A stretch of DNA of 46,141 nt from JBGSYJ01 sp041748075 (lineage in GTDB: Bacteria > Acidobacteriota > Thermoanaerobaculia > Gp7-AA8), in the NCBI GenBank assembly GCA_041748075.1, contig JBGTDX010000009.1:1-46141 (forward strand), written 5' to 3'. Of this stretch, positions 10,124 through 19,224 are shown one piece after another. Both the position numbers and the translations under genes were made by a program. The stretch's first letter is position 1; each line of letters begins with the position of its first letter. The notes under the pieces are model-generated. The model searched no databases. It was not told where the DNA came from and saw nothing but the letters and a program-made list of their open reading frames with translations.

Positions 10124-10722
10124 GGTTGTTTATCTCTTATCGGCTTTGCTTTGAGCTTGACCTTCCCGTCGACGGTTTCCACTCGGAAATCCACGCTGAC
10201 GACCCCGTAGCGGCCGCGCAGCGATTCGACCTGCCGCGAGACCATTGAGGAAAGCTGCTCGATCGTCGGTGCATTCCCCTTGCCGAGTTCGTTCTGCGCC
10301 CTGGTAACCTCCGCGTGAAGCGCGCTCAGCGCCTCACCCTGGATGGATTCCGTCACCCTTACATACGTTTCCGCAGGCCGGGACGTTACGGAAGGCCCTT
10401 CGGCCTGCTTCGATTCCGTGGACGTATCCTGAGCGAGCACGGCTGTGCGCCGCCTGTAATCCAACGGGCCCTCGTCCCGCTCCCTGCCCCTGCGCGACCA
10501 GAGCTCCCGGAACTGGTTATAGCGTCCAAGGATCGTGTTGAACCGGAAGCGGGTGGAGATGTCCCGGAGCCGGACGCGGCTCATCTCGTGGACCATCGCG
10601 TCGAGCTTCGCGCGCTCGAACGTCGGTGGAATCTTCCGGACTCCGAGAAAAAAAAGGTCGTACTGAATCTTCAGTTTTCGGAGTAATTCCTCGAGTACGT
10701 CGAGTTGTTCGTCAAAGGTCAT
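10120..10722 (-). CDS. Conserved hypothetical, MXAN_5187-like C-terminal domain
   Basis: 200 residues, no signal or TM. The N-terminal ~90 residues (EELLRKLKIQYDLFFLGV through RFRFNTILGRYNQFRELW) recall the helical C-terminal domain described for myxobacterial MXAN_5187-type proteins; this is from memory and needs a profile search. The remainder is helical (110-165) and ends in a basic segment. It overlaps the TPR lipoprotein by four bases, which suggests a shared process. No function is assigned. Confidence 0.6.
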   Translation of the reverse strand: MTFDEQLDVLEELLRKLKIQYDLFFLGVRKIPPTFERAKLDAMVHEMSRVRLRDISTRFRFNTILGRYNQFRELWSRRGRERDEGPLDYRRRTAVLAQDTSTESKQAEGPSVTSRPAETYVRVTESIQGEALSALHAEVTRAQNELGKGNAPTIEQLSSMVSRQVESLRGRYGVVSVDFRVETVDGKVKLKAKPIRDKQP

Positions 10723-10799
10723 GCGTCCGTCGTTAGAATACCCTGAGAAGCACGTGGGGCGAATAGATCACGCGTCCGGCACCTGGAGGAGCGTCAGTC

Positions 10800-12173
10800 A
10801 TGCGGGCAAAGCCCGATCAGAGAGCAGGAGAAATGACCGGCGAGGGGGAATCCCCCCGGCGGCGGCTGCCGTCGGTCGACCGCGTCCTCAGCAGCCCGGA
10901 AGCCCGTGATGCGATCGCCCGGTTTGGCAGGGAGGGCTTCAAGAAGGCTGTTGTCGATCACCTCCAGGCCCTCCGCTCTGCAGAGAGGCCGGGAGATCCT
11001 TCGATCGATTCGGTCTGCGAAGCTGCAGGACGTGCCATCGGCGAGCGCCTCTCGCCGTCGCTCCAGCCGGTGATCAACGGTACGGGCGTGATCATTCACA
11101 CAAATCTCGGCCGTTCTCCGATCGGCCGGGAAGTCTGGAACCGGGCCGGAGATCTGGTGACGCGGTACAGCAATCTCGAGTACGACCTCGATAACGCGAC
11201 CCGCGGGAGCAGGCATGCTCATATCGACGTGCTGGCCGGAGAAGTGTTCGGCTGTGAGGCTGCGATCCTTACGAACAACAATGCCGGTGCGACGCTCCTG
11301 CTCCTCGCCACGCTGGCATCCGGAAAGGAAGTCATCGTATCGCGAGGAGAGCTGGTCGAGATCGGGGGCTCGTTCCGCGTTCCCGATGTGATCCAGCAGG
11401 GTGGTGCGCGTCTTCGTGAAGTGGGGACGACGAACCGCACCAGGGCCGCCGACTACAGGAACGCTCTTTCTGACGAGACTGCGGCGATCCTGCGAGTCCA
11501 CCGTTCAAACTTCGAGATCACGGGTTTCACCGGATCCCCTGCACTCGGAGACCTCGTCGAACTGGCGCGTGGCGGAGTGCCACTGCTTTACGATGAGGGA
11601 AGCGGCCGGGTGGTGAGTCTCGAGAAATACGGCTTCGGCGACGAGCCGTCGATCCGTGAGGTGCTCGGTTCCGGAGTGGATGTGGTGACCTGTTCGACCG
11701 ACAAGCTCATCGGTGCCACACAGGGCGGTCTGATCCTCGGGCGAAGGGAGATCATCGATCGCTGCCGTCGCCATCCACTCATGCGTGCATTGCGCGCCGG
11801 AAAAGAGAGCTACGGCGTCATCTGCGAAACGCTCCGGATCTTTGCCGCGGGGCAACATGAGAAGGGCATTCCGATCTATCAGATGCTCGCAGCGTCCCTC
11901 GAGTCCCTCCGCGCACGAGCCGAGGCGCTGGTTGCGGGAACTGCCGCCGAGGTGATCGAGGCGAGAAGCGTTCTGGGTGGCGGCACCACGCCGAGTGAAA
12001 GTATCGCTTCGGTTGGGATCCGGGTTGCCGGCGCCGCGAATGAAGTCGCTGCACGATTTCTCCGGCTGGACGTTCCGGTCGTCGGACGGATCCAGGCGGA
12101 TTCATTCACGCTGGATCTCCGGACGGTGCTCGAAGAGGAGGACGAACTCGTGAGGAAGGCGCTGGGAGGATGA
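10800..12173 (+). CDS. selA: L-seryl-tRNA(Sec) selenium transferase SelA
   Basis: 457-residue PLP enzyme converting Ser-tRNA(Sec) to Sec-tRNA(Sec) with selenophosphate. Seen: the N-terminal SelA domain (LPSVDRVLSSPEA), NGTGVIIHTNLGRSP near 93, EYDLDNATRGSRH near 127, EVGTTNRTRAADY near 207 and the PLP lysine in CSTDKLIGATQGG (Lys302). The ATG at 10800 has GGAGGAG eight bases upstream; a second ATG at 10833 with AGGAG is possible. SelB, SelD and the Sec tRNA are not in the window, so the pathway must be completed elsewhere. Confidence 0.95.
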   Translation: MRAKPDQRAGEMTGEGESPRRRLPSVDRVLSSPEARDAIARFGREGFKKAVVDHLQALRSAERPGDPSIDSVCEAAGRAIGERLSPSLQPVINGTGVIIHTNLGRSPIGREVWNRAGDLVTRYSNLEYDLDNATRGSRHAHIDVLAGEVFGCEAAILTNNNAGATLLLLATLASGKEVIVSRGELVEIGGSFRVPDVIQQGGARLREVGTTNRTRAADYRNALSDETAAILRVHRSNFEITGFTGSPALGDLVELARGGVPLLYDEGSGRVVSLEKYGFGDEPSIREVLGSGVDVVTCSTDKLIGATQGGLILGRREIIDRCRRHPLMRALRAGKESYGVICETLRIFAAGQHEKGIPIYQMLAASLESLRARAEALVAGTAAEVIEARSVLGGGTTPSESIASVGIRVAGAANEVAARFLRLDVPVVGRIQADSFTLDLRTVLEEEDELVRKALGG

Positions 12174-12198
12174 GCAAAGTCGACTGCTCGCTTGCGGA

Positions 12199-12226
12199 AC
12201 CTCTCCCCGCTCGAGCGGGGCGAGGG
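12199..12226. terminator. Palindromic hairpin between convergent selA and tsaE
   Basis: CCCCGCTCGAGCGGGG is a perfect 16-base palindrome, extended by CCTCT and CGAGG with one mismatch. It lies between the stops of selA (plus) and tsaE (minus) and could fold in either transcript. There is no T run. Confidence 0.5.
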
Positions 12227-12239
12227 TAAGCCCCGATGC

Positions 12240-12683
12240 TTACATCCGAAAGGGTTTCACTTCGATCTCGCGGCTCTGATCTTCATTCACACCGATCCGA
12301 ATCTCGATCGCTTCCGGTGAGAATCCAGCAAACCCTTCTTTCGGCCACTCGATGAACTTGATGCCAGGCGAGCTCAGGAGCTCCGGAATTCCGATCTCCA
12401 TCCACTCGCGGGGATTCTCCGACATCCGGTAGCCGTCGATGTGGATGATCGGATGGTGGTCGGGGATCGGATACTCGTGAACAAGAGCAAACGTGGGCGA
12501 GCTGATCTCTTCGCGTGATGCGCCGAGCGCGGAAGCGATTGCGCGGACGAGAAACGTTTTTCCTGCACCGAGATCGCCAGCGAGATGCACGACGCAATCG
12601 GCGGGAAGCTCTTTCGCAATCGCCCGTCCCGCGGCTTCAGTCTCCGCTTCGTCGCGGCAATGAAAGGCGAGCGGCTTCGGCAT
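12240..12683 (-). CDS. tsaE: tRNA threonylcarbamoyladenosine ATPase TsaE
   Basis: 147-residue P-loop ATPase that drives the TsaB-TsaD complex in t6A synthesis. Walker A is GDLGAGKT near residues 37-44; SSPTFALVHEY near 61-71 and HIDGYRM near 81 are family signatures, and FIEWPKEG near 110 is the characteristic W motif. Its start is at the last base of the preceding NAD(P)HX repair gene, giving tight coupling. tsaE next to nnr is a common arrangement. Confidence 0.94.
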   Translation of the reverse strand: MPKPLAFHCRDEAETEAAGRAIAKELPADCVVHLAGDLGAGKTFLVRAIASALGASREEISSPTFALVHEYPIPDHHPIIHIDGYRMSENPREWMEIGIPELLSSPGIKFIEWPKEGFAGFSPEAIEIRIGVNEDQSREIEVKPFRM

Positions 12684-14212
12684 CAGGCCTTTCGCACACG
12701 GCTGACGGCGTCCGGAAGCGAATCCGCGAGATCCATCGCCGCAAGTCCGACGTCAGACGAACGCTCGCGAAGCAGATCGCCGGCAAGCCCATGAAGGTAA
12801 ACCGCAGCGCATGCGGCATCGAATGGATCTTCGCCGCGCGCAAGCCAGGCTCCCATGAGGCCCGAGAGCACGTCGCCCATACCGCCCGATGCCATCCCGG
12901 CATTCCCGGTGGGATTCACTGAGACATGACCCGCCGGATCGGCGATCAGGGTCTGGTGGCCTTTGAGCACGACGACGCAGCGGGATGCCGCAGCCGCCGC
13001 TCGAGCTGCCTCGACGCGGTTTCGATTGATCTCGGCTGTCGTCCCCCCCATCAGTCGTGAGAGCTCTCCGGGATGGGGCGTGATCACTCGAGGATGCTCG
13101 TCCGGATTGATGAGCGCGGGTGTTCCCTCGAATGCGTTGATGGCTGTGGCGTCGAGGACGAGAGGAAGTCTCAACTTTCCGACGAGCTCCCGGATCGAGG
13201 CGTAGGTTTCTTCGTCATCCGGCAGTCCGGGACCAATCACGCCAGCCGAAAAGCCCTCGAAGGCGGAAAGGACCTGATCGACGAGCCCTGAACCAGGCTC
13301 GATCGCGCGCGACATCGACTCGATCGAAACGGCATCCACGAGTTTTGCCGTTTCCGGATCGCTGAGGAGAGTCACGAGTCCCGCGCCGCCGCGCACGGCA
13401 CCACGGCAGGCGAGGATCGCTGCTCCGCTCCTTCCGGCCGAGCCGGAGAGGATACCCAGATGGCCGTGCGTTCCCTTGTGGGAGCTCGCCTCCCTTTCGG
13501 GCATCAACTCGGCGATCTCATCCTCCGTGAGCAGAGACAGGGTCACTCCCTCGGCGTCGACTGCCGGGCGCGGTATGGAGATGTCTGCGATGACGATCTC
13601 CCCGCTCCAGGACGATGCCGGCTCGAATACGTGTGCAACTTTGGGAAGGGCAAAGGTCACGGTGACCTCTGCGCGAATGGCAGGATCGAGCAGCTCGTGC
13701 GAAGAAGCGTCGAGGCCGCTGGGAAGGTCCACGGACACGATCGGAAGGCGCAATGACGACATGCCGCGGATGGTGTCGCCGAAGATCCCCTCTGCAGGAC
13801 GATTGAGCCCCGTGCCGAAGAGGGCGTCGACGATGACATCGGTTTCCGAGGCGCGAGCGAGCGCGGTGTCCAGAAGCTCGCCTCCAGTCACGTCGAACAT
13901 CGGCAGGCCGAGACGGCGACAGATCTCCAGATTGATTGCAGAATCGCCGGAGAAACGTTCCCGCTCGCCAATGATCAGAACGATCGGGGTGACGCCGCGA
14001 TTGTGCAGCAGACGCGCGACGGCAAGTCCGTCTCCGCCGTTCTTTCCCGTGCCGCAGAAAATCGCTGCCGTTTCTGCGTCAGGGTAGCGTGAACGAATCG
14101 TCTCCGTAATCGCCATCGCCGCATGTTCCATGAGCAGCAGGGAAGGGATTCCGTACTCGTCGGTTGCCCGCCGGTCGATCCTCCCCATCTGATCCGAAGT
14201 CACGATGTGCAT
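12683..14212 (-). CDS. nnr: Bifunctional NAD(P)HX epimerase / dehydratase (NnrE-NnrD)
   Basis: 509-residue metabolite-repair enzyme that restores hydrated NAD(P)H. The N-terminal YjeF epimerase half (~1-210) has FCGTGKNGGDGLAVARLL and VDLPSGLDAS. The C-terminal ATP/ADP-dependent dehydratase half (~225-509) has KGTHGHLGILSGSAG, ITPHPGELSRLMG and the catalytic NAGMASGGMGDVLSG. The ATG at 14212 is preferred because it overlaps the upstream stop in TGATG; TTG at 14227 and ATG at 14221 also lie in frame. It is followed directly by tsaE. Confidence 0.94.
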   Translation of the reverse strand: MHIVTSDQMGRIDRRATDEYGIPSLLLMEHAAMAITETIRSRYPDAETAAIFCGTGKNGGDGLAVARLLHNRGVTPIVLIIGERERFSGDSAINLEICRRLGLPMFDVTGGELLDTALARASETDVIVDALFGTGLNRPAEGIFGDTIRGMSSLRLPIVSVDLPSGLDASSHELLDPAIRAEVTVTFALPKVAHVFEPASSWSGEIVIADISIPRPAVDAEGVTLSLLTEDEIAELMPEREASSHKGTHGHLGILSGSAGRSGAAILACRGAVRGGAGLVTLLSDPETAKLVDAVSIESMSRAIEPGSGLVDQVLSAFEGFSAGVIGPGLPDDEETYASIRELVGKLRLPLVLDATAINAFEGTPALINPDEHPRVITPHPGELSRLMGGTTAEINRNRVEAARAAAAASRCVVVLKGHQTLIADPAGHVSVNPTGNAGMASGGMGDVLSGLMGAWLARGEDPFDAACAAVYLHGLAGDLLRERSSDVGLAAMDLADSLPDAVSRVRKA

Positions 14213-14904
14213 CAAAACCATCCCCAATCCCGCAGTACTTCTGCGATGCGGCTTTTCGGATTCAACTCGGCCGAGTATGTGCGAAGGTCCTCGACAATGT
14301 CGATATCTCTGCTATGCGGCAGTAGGGCCAGCGTAGATCCCGTTTCGCGGACTCTCGAGGTGGTCGTCTCGAGCACCTCGCTGGTACCCCATTCGATGTC
14401 ACGGAACACGGACGAATCATATGATGCGGCCCGACAACCAATCAGGTAATAGCCACCGTCTTCAGCCGGACCGATCACCCAGTCGCAGCCATCGAGCAGA
14501 AGGAACGCCCGCTCGACGGCGTCGCGTGTCAGGGATGGGTCGTCCGTGCCGATCGCGATCACTTTCTCGGCCTGGTGGAAGAAGATCCGTTCGCCGAAGG
14601 CGACCGCGAGCCGGTCTCCCAGGGTTCCGCCCGCCTGTCTGGCCAGTGGCCGGTCGCCAAAATGGTGCTCGAGCAGCGTGCCGGAGACCTGCTCGCTTCC
14701 CGTCCAGAGCACCTCGACCTCGAGATCTCCGGAGGAAGTGCCGATCGATTCGAGAACATCGCCGAGCATCGCCTCATAAAGCTCCAGCGTCCGCTCCTCG
14801 CCGAGCTCGCGCGCGAGGCGTGATTTCACACGTCCGTGCTCAGGTACGCGGGCAAAAATGAGGAGGCGGTTTCGCGGCGGAGGACGCGTGGGGAACGTTT
14901 TCAT
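14212..14904 (-). CDS. DUF2064 / TIGR04282-family glycosyltransferase
   Basis: 230-residue GT-A fold protein. Signatures: FARVPEHGRVKSRLARELG near the N-terminus, IGTDDPSL (the DxD-like metal site) and IGPAEDGGYYLIG. Family members are often annotated for arsenosugar biosynthesis, but no ArsM or other arsenic gene is nearby and the substrate is unknown. The ATG at 14904 is chosen; an upstream extension would overlap the divergent SAM hydrolase. Its stop overlaps the start of the nnr gene, so this is the first gene of a three-gene coupled operon with nnr and tsaE. Confidence 0.82.
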   Translation of the reverse strand: MKTFPTRPPPRNRLLIFARVPEHGRVKSRLARELGEERTLELYEAMLGDVLESIGTSSGDLEVEVLWTGSEQVSGTLLEHHFGDRPLARQAGGTLGDRLAVAFGERIFFHQAEKVIAIGTDDPSLTRDAVERAFLLLDGCDWVIGPAEDGGYYLIGCRAASYDSSVFRDIEWGTSEVLETTTSRVRETGSTLALLPHSRDIDIVEDLRTYSAELNPKSRIAEVLRDWGWF

Positions 14905-14937
14905 TCTCGAGGGGCGAAGTATACGATGTCGTGACCC

Positions 14938-15732
14938 ATGACACTGATTGCGCTGCTCAGCGACTTCGGAACGCACGATCCATACGCCGCCGCGATGAAG
15001 GGCGTGATCGTGACTCGATGCGATGCGCCGGTGATCGATCTGAGTCATGAGATTGAGCCGTTCGACGTCTTCGGAGGCGCGTATTTTCTTCGCTCGATCA
15101 TGCCCTCGTTCCGCGGTGGGGCGCAGGCTGTAATTTTCGTCTGCGTGGTCGATCCCGGCGTGGGATCCGATCGCAGGATTCTGGCGGTACGGCAGGAGGG
15201 CCACACGATCCTGGCTCCCGACAACGGACTTCTGTCTCTGGTGATCCGAGACGATGCGCTAGTGCGCGCGGTCGAGAACGAGAGTCTTTTTCTGACGGGA
15301 GGAAGCTCGACATTCCACGGCAGAGATCGTTTTGCACCTGTAGCGGCAGCGCTCGCTCGTGGATTTGCGCTGGACGAGCTCGGTCCTGCGGTTCCGGTCG
15401 ATGAGATATTGAAGCTTGATTACACGGGCCCGCATCTCGATGGTGACGTCTGGCGAGGGACGATCGTAGCCATCGACAGATTCGGGAGTGCGATCTCCGA
15501 TCTCGACGCATCGCTTGCAGGACAGGAGGGTTGCCTCGAGGTACGGATCGGCCCGCACCGGATCTCGAGAGTCGCGGCGAACTATGCGGATGCGGGGGAT
15601 GAGCTCTTTGTGATTGCCGGCTCCGCGGGCACTCTCGAGATATCCCTGAAGAACGGAAGCGCGGCAGATGTTTTGCACATTGTGCGTTTCGACCAGGTGG
15701 AAGCGCGCGTGGTCCCCACTCCCGATGACTGA
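14938..15732 (+). CDS. SAM hydroxide adenosyltransferase (DUF62 family)
   Basis: 264-residue protein of the S-adenosyl-L-methionine hydrolase (adenosine-forming) family, related to the SAM chlorinase and fluorinase. Seen: LLSDFGTHDPYAAAMKG at the N-terminus, VVDPGVGSDRRIL near 70, APDNGLLS near 95 and FHGRDRFAPVAA near 122, containing the D/R/H residues that activate water; a C-terminal beta-barrel follows. It is probably cytosolic. The last eight bases overlap the start of a penicillin-binding protein gene. Confidence 0.92.
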   Translation: MTLIALLSDFGTHDPYAAAMKGVIVTRCDAPVIDLSHEIEPFDVFGGAYFLRSIMPSFRGGAQAVIFVCVVDPGVGSDRRILAVRQEGHTILAPDNGLLSLVIRDDALVRAVENESLFLTGGSSTFHGRDRFAPVAAALARGFALDELGPAVPVDEILKLDYTGPHLDGDVWRGTIVAIDRFGSAISDLDASLAGQEGCLEVRIGPHRISRVAANYADAGDELFVIAGSAGTLEISLKNGSAADVLHIVRFDQVEARVVPTPDD

Positions 15733-17404
15733 ATCTGGCACCATCTCCGGCAGACGTCTTCTGATCACCCTCTGGGGGGTGGCGTTTCTGCTCGCTGCAA
15801 TGTATCTGGCAATCGGCCAGCCAGTTCGTGGCGCGCGCGACGCCTGGCTCGCGGGCGATCACGAATCGGCCCTCAGGTCATTGAACCGATGGTCGAAGCT
15901 CAAACTCCGTCCTGCAGACTACGACACTCTGCTCGCCGCGGTTCTGCTCGAGCGGGGCGATCCTGCCGCGGTGGCCCGTCTCGAGCGGGTGGCGAATCAT
16001 GAGCCGCACCTTCTGCCGCTGGTCAACAAAGAGACTGTCGCGCGACGGCTCGTTTCGATTGGCCGGTATGGCGAGTTTCTTCAGTTCGACTCGGTCGCCA
16101 GGCAGCGGTTCGAGAGCTCCGAACTGGCTCTTTACCGGGCAGCCGCTCAACTCGGTATGGATCGCCTGCCCGAGGCTACGACGACTTTCAATGCAATTGA
16201 TTCCGGCAAAGTCGAAACGCAGAAATACGAAACTCTCCGCACGGCGATCGATCAGCGAAGACAGGGCACGTTTCCTCTGGTCATTGATCGGGATGGAAGG
16301 ACGATTGCGACATGGGTCATGGCCAACAACGACCTGGTTGCAGTCAATCAGGACTACGCGCTTCTCGTCGACAGTGAGGGAGGCGCGCTCACGATCGAGA
16401 GTCATATCGGGAAACTGGGAACCAATGCGACGCTCGAGACGACGCTCGATTCTACGATTCAGCGGGCGGCACTCGAGGCGCTGGGGCCGTACAGGGGCTC
16501 GCTCGTCGCGATCGATACGACGAACAACACGATTCTCGCGGTGGCGAACAACAGCGGCACCGGCCCGCGGGCCAATCTCGCGTTCTCCGGGAGCAACGAG
16601 CCAGGCTCCGTTATCAAAGTTCTCACCGGCCTGGTGGCGGTAGAGCAGGGCCTGCCTCTGTCGGAGCTCTTTCCCATGTCCTGCGAGGGCTGGGTCGCGA
16701 TCGAAGGCCGGCAGTTCTTCGATTGGGCGCGCCATGGCACCCTGGTCGATTTGGGTGAGGCGATGGCGGTTTCCTGTAATGTCGCGTTCGGTAGCCTCGG
16801 GCTGAAACTGGGAGGTGAGAGGCTTCTCGCTTTCCTGCGGTCGGCAGGTTTCGACGGGTCAGCGGATCTCGGGCTCTTCGCCGTTCCTCTGGGTACGACG
16901 AAAGGGATGCCGGCGGGTGATTACGATCTGGCGAATCTTGCGATAGGGCTCGAGCAGTACACGATGAATGCACTGCACATTGCGATGGTTGCGTCTTCAC
17001 TGGCGAACGGCGGAAGCATGGTCACACCGACGATACTCCGATCGCGCCGTTCGATCATGGGCGAGCCGTTACCAGCGGCCGAACCGTTACCCGTCACACG
17101 AATCGCCAGTGCGGAATCGACTCGCGCCATCGTCGAGACGATGCGGCGCGTTGTCGAGAGCGAGCGTGGCACCGGACGGCGAGCAGTCGTCCCCGGTTTG
17201 CCGATCGCGATGAAGACCGGGACTGCCGGAGACGCTGCCGGCGGGTTTGACTCGGTGGTTCTTGCTTTCGCCCCGGCGGATGCGCCACGAATCGCGATCG
17301 GAATGATCGCGGAGGACGCAGGACCTGCCGAGTTCGCAGGAGCCCGCATAGCGCACGACTTCTTCAGGATTGTCGAACCGCACATCCGCGATAAAAGTCC
17401 ATAG
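15725..17404 (+). CDS. Penicillin-binding transpeptidase with TPR-like N-terminal region
   Basis: 559 residues. One N-terminal TM helix (~11-30) is followed by ~150 residues of helical, TPR-like sequence and a transpeptidase domain (~235-550). All three active-site motifs are present: SVIK (Ser295, SxxK), SCN (350-352, SxN) and KTG (498-500), so it should acylate peptidoglycan stem peptides and bind beta-lactams. It lacks the usual dimerisation domain of FtsI/PBP2, and the TPR-like part seems to take its place. The ATG at 15725 overlaps the SAM hydrolase stop by eight bases. Exact role (division, elongation or sporulation-like) is open. Confidence 0.85.
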   Translation: MTESGTISGRRLLITLWGVAFLLAAMYLAIGQPVRGARDAWLAGDHESALRSLNRWSKLKLRPADYDTLLAAVLLERGDPAAVARLERVANHEPHLLPLVNKETVARRLVSIGRYGEFLQFDSVARQRFESSELALYRAAAQLGMDRLPEATTTFNAIDSGKVETQKYETLRTAIDQRRQGTFPLVIDRDGRTIATWVMANNDLVAVNQDYALLVDSEGGALTIESHIGKLGTNATLETTLDSTIQRAALEALGPYRGSLVAIDTTNNTILAVANNSGTGPRANLAFSGSNEPGSVIKVLTGLVAVEQGLPLSELFPMSCEGWVAIEGRQFFDWARHGTLVDLGEAMAVSCNVAFGSLGLKLGGERLLAFLRSAGFDGSADLGLFAVPLGTTKGMPAGDYDLANLAIGLEQYTMNALHIAMVASSLANGGSMVTPTILRSRRSIMGEPLPAAEPLPVTRIASAESTRAIVETMRRVVESERGTGRRAVVPGLPIAMKTGTAGDAAGGFDSVVLAFAPADAPRIAIGMIAEDAGPAEFAGARIAHDFFRIVEPHIRDKSP

Positions 17405-17434
17405 AAGCAATCCGGTGCCGAAACGGCAGACGTG

Positions 17435-17698
17435 CTAAGCCCGACGGGTGCCGCTCCCTCGTATCAGCCGGAGTACGAAAAGCAGGACGACCGCGCCTAT
17501 GAACGCGACGAAAATCGTTCCCGCAAGCCCTCCGAACGGTGTGCTGACGCCGAGCTGGCTGAAGAGCCATCCGCCGACGAACGCGCCGACGATCCCGATT
17601 ATGATGTCGCCGATGATGCCGTAGCCGGTACCGCCCATGACGAGCGAGGCGAGAACGCCGGCGATCAGGCCGACGATGATCCAGGTGAGCAGGTCCAT
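17435..17698 (-). CDS. GlsB/YeaQ/YmgE family membrane protein
   Basis: 87-residue, glycine-rich protein with three TM helices (about 3-22, 29-48, 57-78) and a basic C-terminus. The pattern MGGTGYGIIGDIIIGIVGAF is typical of the transglycosylase-associated/GlsB family, small inner-membrane proteins often induced by stress. Biochemical activity is not established for the family. Single gene convergent with the PBP gene. Confidence 0.9.
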   Translation of the reverse strand: MDLLTWIIVGLIAGVLASLVMGGTGYGIIGDIIIGIVGAFVGGWLFSQLGVSTPFGGLAGTIFVAFIGAVVLLFVLRLIRGSGTRRA

Positions 17699-17759
17699 AC
17701 AACCTCCGTGTGCTGGTCAAGCGAATACCTGCTCCTCAGCAACTCACGTGCCGTATGGC

Positions 17760-18077
17760 TCAGTTCTCAGGGTGAGCGAGCTCTTCGAGCCAGTGATGCG
17801 CGTTGGCAACCTCTTCGCGGACCTGATCCGAGTCGACGTCATCCGAGTCGCTCAGATCGAGCACCGACTTGAACTCCTCGGCGGCATCTCCTTCGCGTTC
17901 GATATTCAGGAGGATCTCGCCCATGAGGCTTCGAGCCTGAATGAGCTCGACTTTCCGGTCCGCGGTCGTCGCCAGGTCGATTGCGTCCTCCAGCAGGCTG
18001 ACGGCCTTGTCGAACTCTTCAGCCTCGAGGAGCAACGCCGCCTGGTAGATCAGCTGCTGGGCGCTGTTGGTGGTCAT
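17760..18077 (-). CDS. Small TPR-like helical protein
   Basis: 105 residues, acidic, no signal. The sequence (QQLIYQAALLLEAEEFDKA, then RKVELIQARSLMGEILLN) reads as two to three TPR helices. The ATG at 18077 is chosen because GGGGAC precedes it and longer forms would run into the divergent gene. Function unknown; an adaptor role is possible. Confidence 0.65.
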   Translation of the reverse strand: MTTNSAQQLIYQAALLLEAEEFDKAVSLLEDAIDLATTADRKVELIQARSLMGEILLNIEREGDAAEEFKSVLDLSDSDDVDSDQVREEVANAHHWLEELAHPEN

Positions 18078-18114
18078 CGTTTGGGTCCCCGGACTAATGT
18101 ACTCTGACTTTCTC

Positions 18115-19224
18115 ATGATTGCACTCCGCATTCTTCTGGCCGCTGCGTCGGTTCTGATGACGGCAGGAACACTCATGAGCTTCGTTCGAAGCCCTCACTG
18201 GCTTTTCAGGCTGTGGGACTTTCCTCGATTGCAGGTCGCGATGGTTTCGTTTGCCTCAAACGTCGTCTATGCGTTGTTTTTCTTCGAGGGAAGAACTTCG
18301 GAGATCGTGATGATTTTCGCTGGAGTCGCGACAGTCGCGTGGCACTCCTACAGGATCTTTCCTTACACCCCGCTCGCTGCCCGACGGGTGCAGGACGCGG
18401 AACTCGATAGCCCGACGGGGCGCCGCAACCGGATCTCGCTTCTGGTCTCCAACGTTCTGATGGACAATCGTGAGTATCACCGGTTGCTGGCGTTGCTGGA
18501 GAAAACGGATCCCGACGTGATCCTGGTGGTCGAAAACGATCAGAGCTGGACGGATGCGCTCGCCGTCCTTGACGAACGCTATCCCTTCAGCGTCAGGCAC
18601 CCCCTGGACAACTTCTACGGGATGTCGGTCTTTTCCCGTCTCGAACTCATCGATCCCGAGGTGAAATTTCTCATCCAGGACGACATTCCATCAGTTCATA
18701 CCCGAATACGCCTGTCGGGCGGCGAAGAAGTATTCTTCTACGCACTCCATCCACGTCCACCAGAGCCAATCAACGACCAGCCTTCGGCACCCAGAGATGC
18801 CGAACTTGTCGTCGTCGGCCGCGAGGTTGGTGAGCAACCGTCGCGGCCCACCATTGTCGCAGGCGACCTAAACGACGTGGCGTGGTCTCCGACCAGCGAG
18901 CTGTTTCTGCGCCTCAGCGGTCTTCTGGATCCACGTCAAGGCCGAGGCTTCTACAATAGCTTCAGCGCAAAGAGCCGGCTGTTCCGTTACCCAGTCGATC
19001 ATGTGTTTCATTCGAATGAATTCAAGCTGATCGATCTTCAGCGCCTGCCGGCGATCGGTTCGGATCATTTTCCGATCTTCATTGAGCTTCTCTACGATCC
19101 GCGGGCGGCGGCGGAGCAACCGGAGACGGAGAAGGAACCCGGAGACGAAGAGGAAGCCGAAGAGAAGCTCGAAAAACAGGCCGAGGCTGCGGCAACCGGG
19201 AACGACCGGCCGAAGGATGAGTGA
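18115..19224 (+). CDS. Membrane-anchored endonuclease/exonuclease/phosphatase (EEP) domain protein
   Basis: About 369 residues. Three hydrophobic helices occupy the first ~85 residues, followed by an EEP domain facing the far side of the membrane: SNVLMDNREY near 115, VVENDQSW near 140, GDLNDVAWS near 257, DHVFHS and SDHFPIF at the end, which supply the Asn/Glu/Asp/His metal and catalytic residues. A highly charged Glu/Lys-rich tail (~335-369) closes the protein. Resembles YafD-like EEP proteins. The substrate could be a phospholipid or nucleic acid; overlap with a phospholipid-synthesis gene favours a lipid. ATG 18097 is an alternative start; no clear ribosome site decides. Confidence 0.8.
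   Translation: MIALRILLAAASVLMTAGTLMSFVRSPHWLFRLWDFPRLQVAMVSFASNVVYALFFFEGRTSEIVMIFAGVATVAWHSYRIFPYTPLAARRVQDAELDSPTGRRNRISLLVSNVLMDNREYHRLLALLEKTDPDVILVVENDQSWTDALAVLDERYPFSVRHPLDNFYGMSVFSRLELIDPEVKFLIQDDIPSVHTRIRLSGGEEVFFYALHPRPPEPINDQPSAPRDAELVVVGREVGEQPSRPTIVAGDLNDVAWSPTSELFLRLSGLLDPRQGRGFYNSFSAKSRLFRYPVDHVFHSNEFKLIDLQRLPAIGSDHFPIFIELLYDPRAAAEQPETEKEPGDEEEAEEKLEKQAEAAATGNDRPKDE

Noticed and set aside
14212..14904. Arsenosugar biosynthesis glycosyltransferase
   Set aside because: The family label exists, but no ArsM or related gene accompanies it; only the glycosyltransferase fold is supported.
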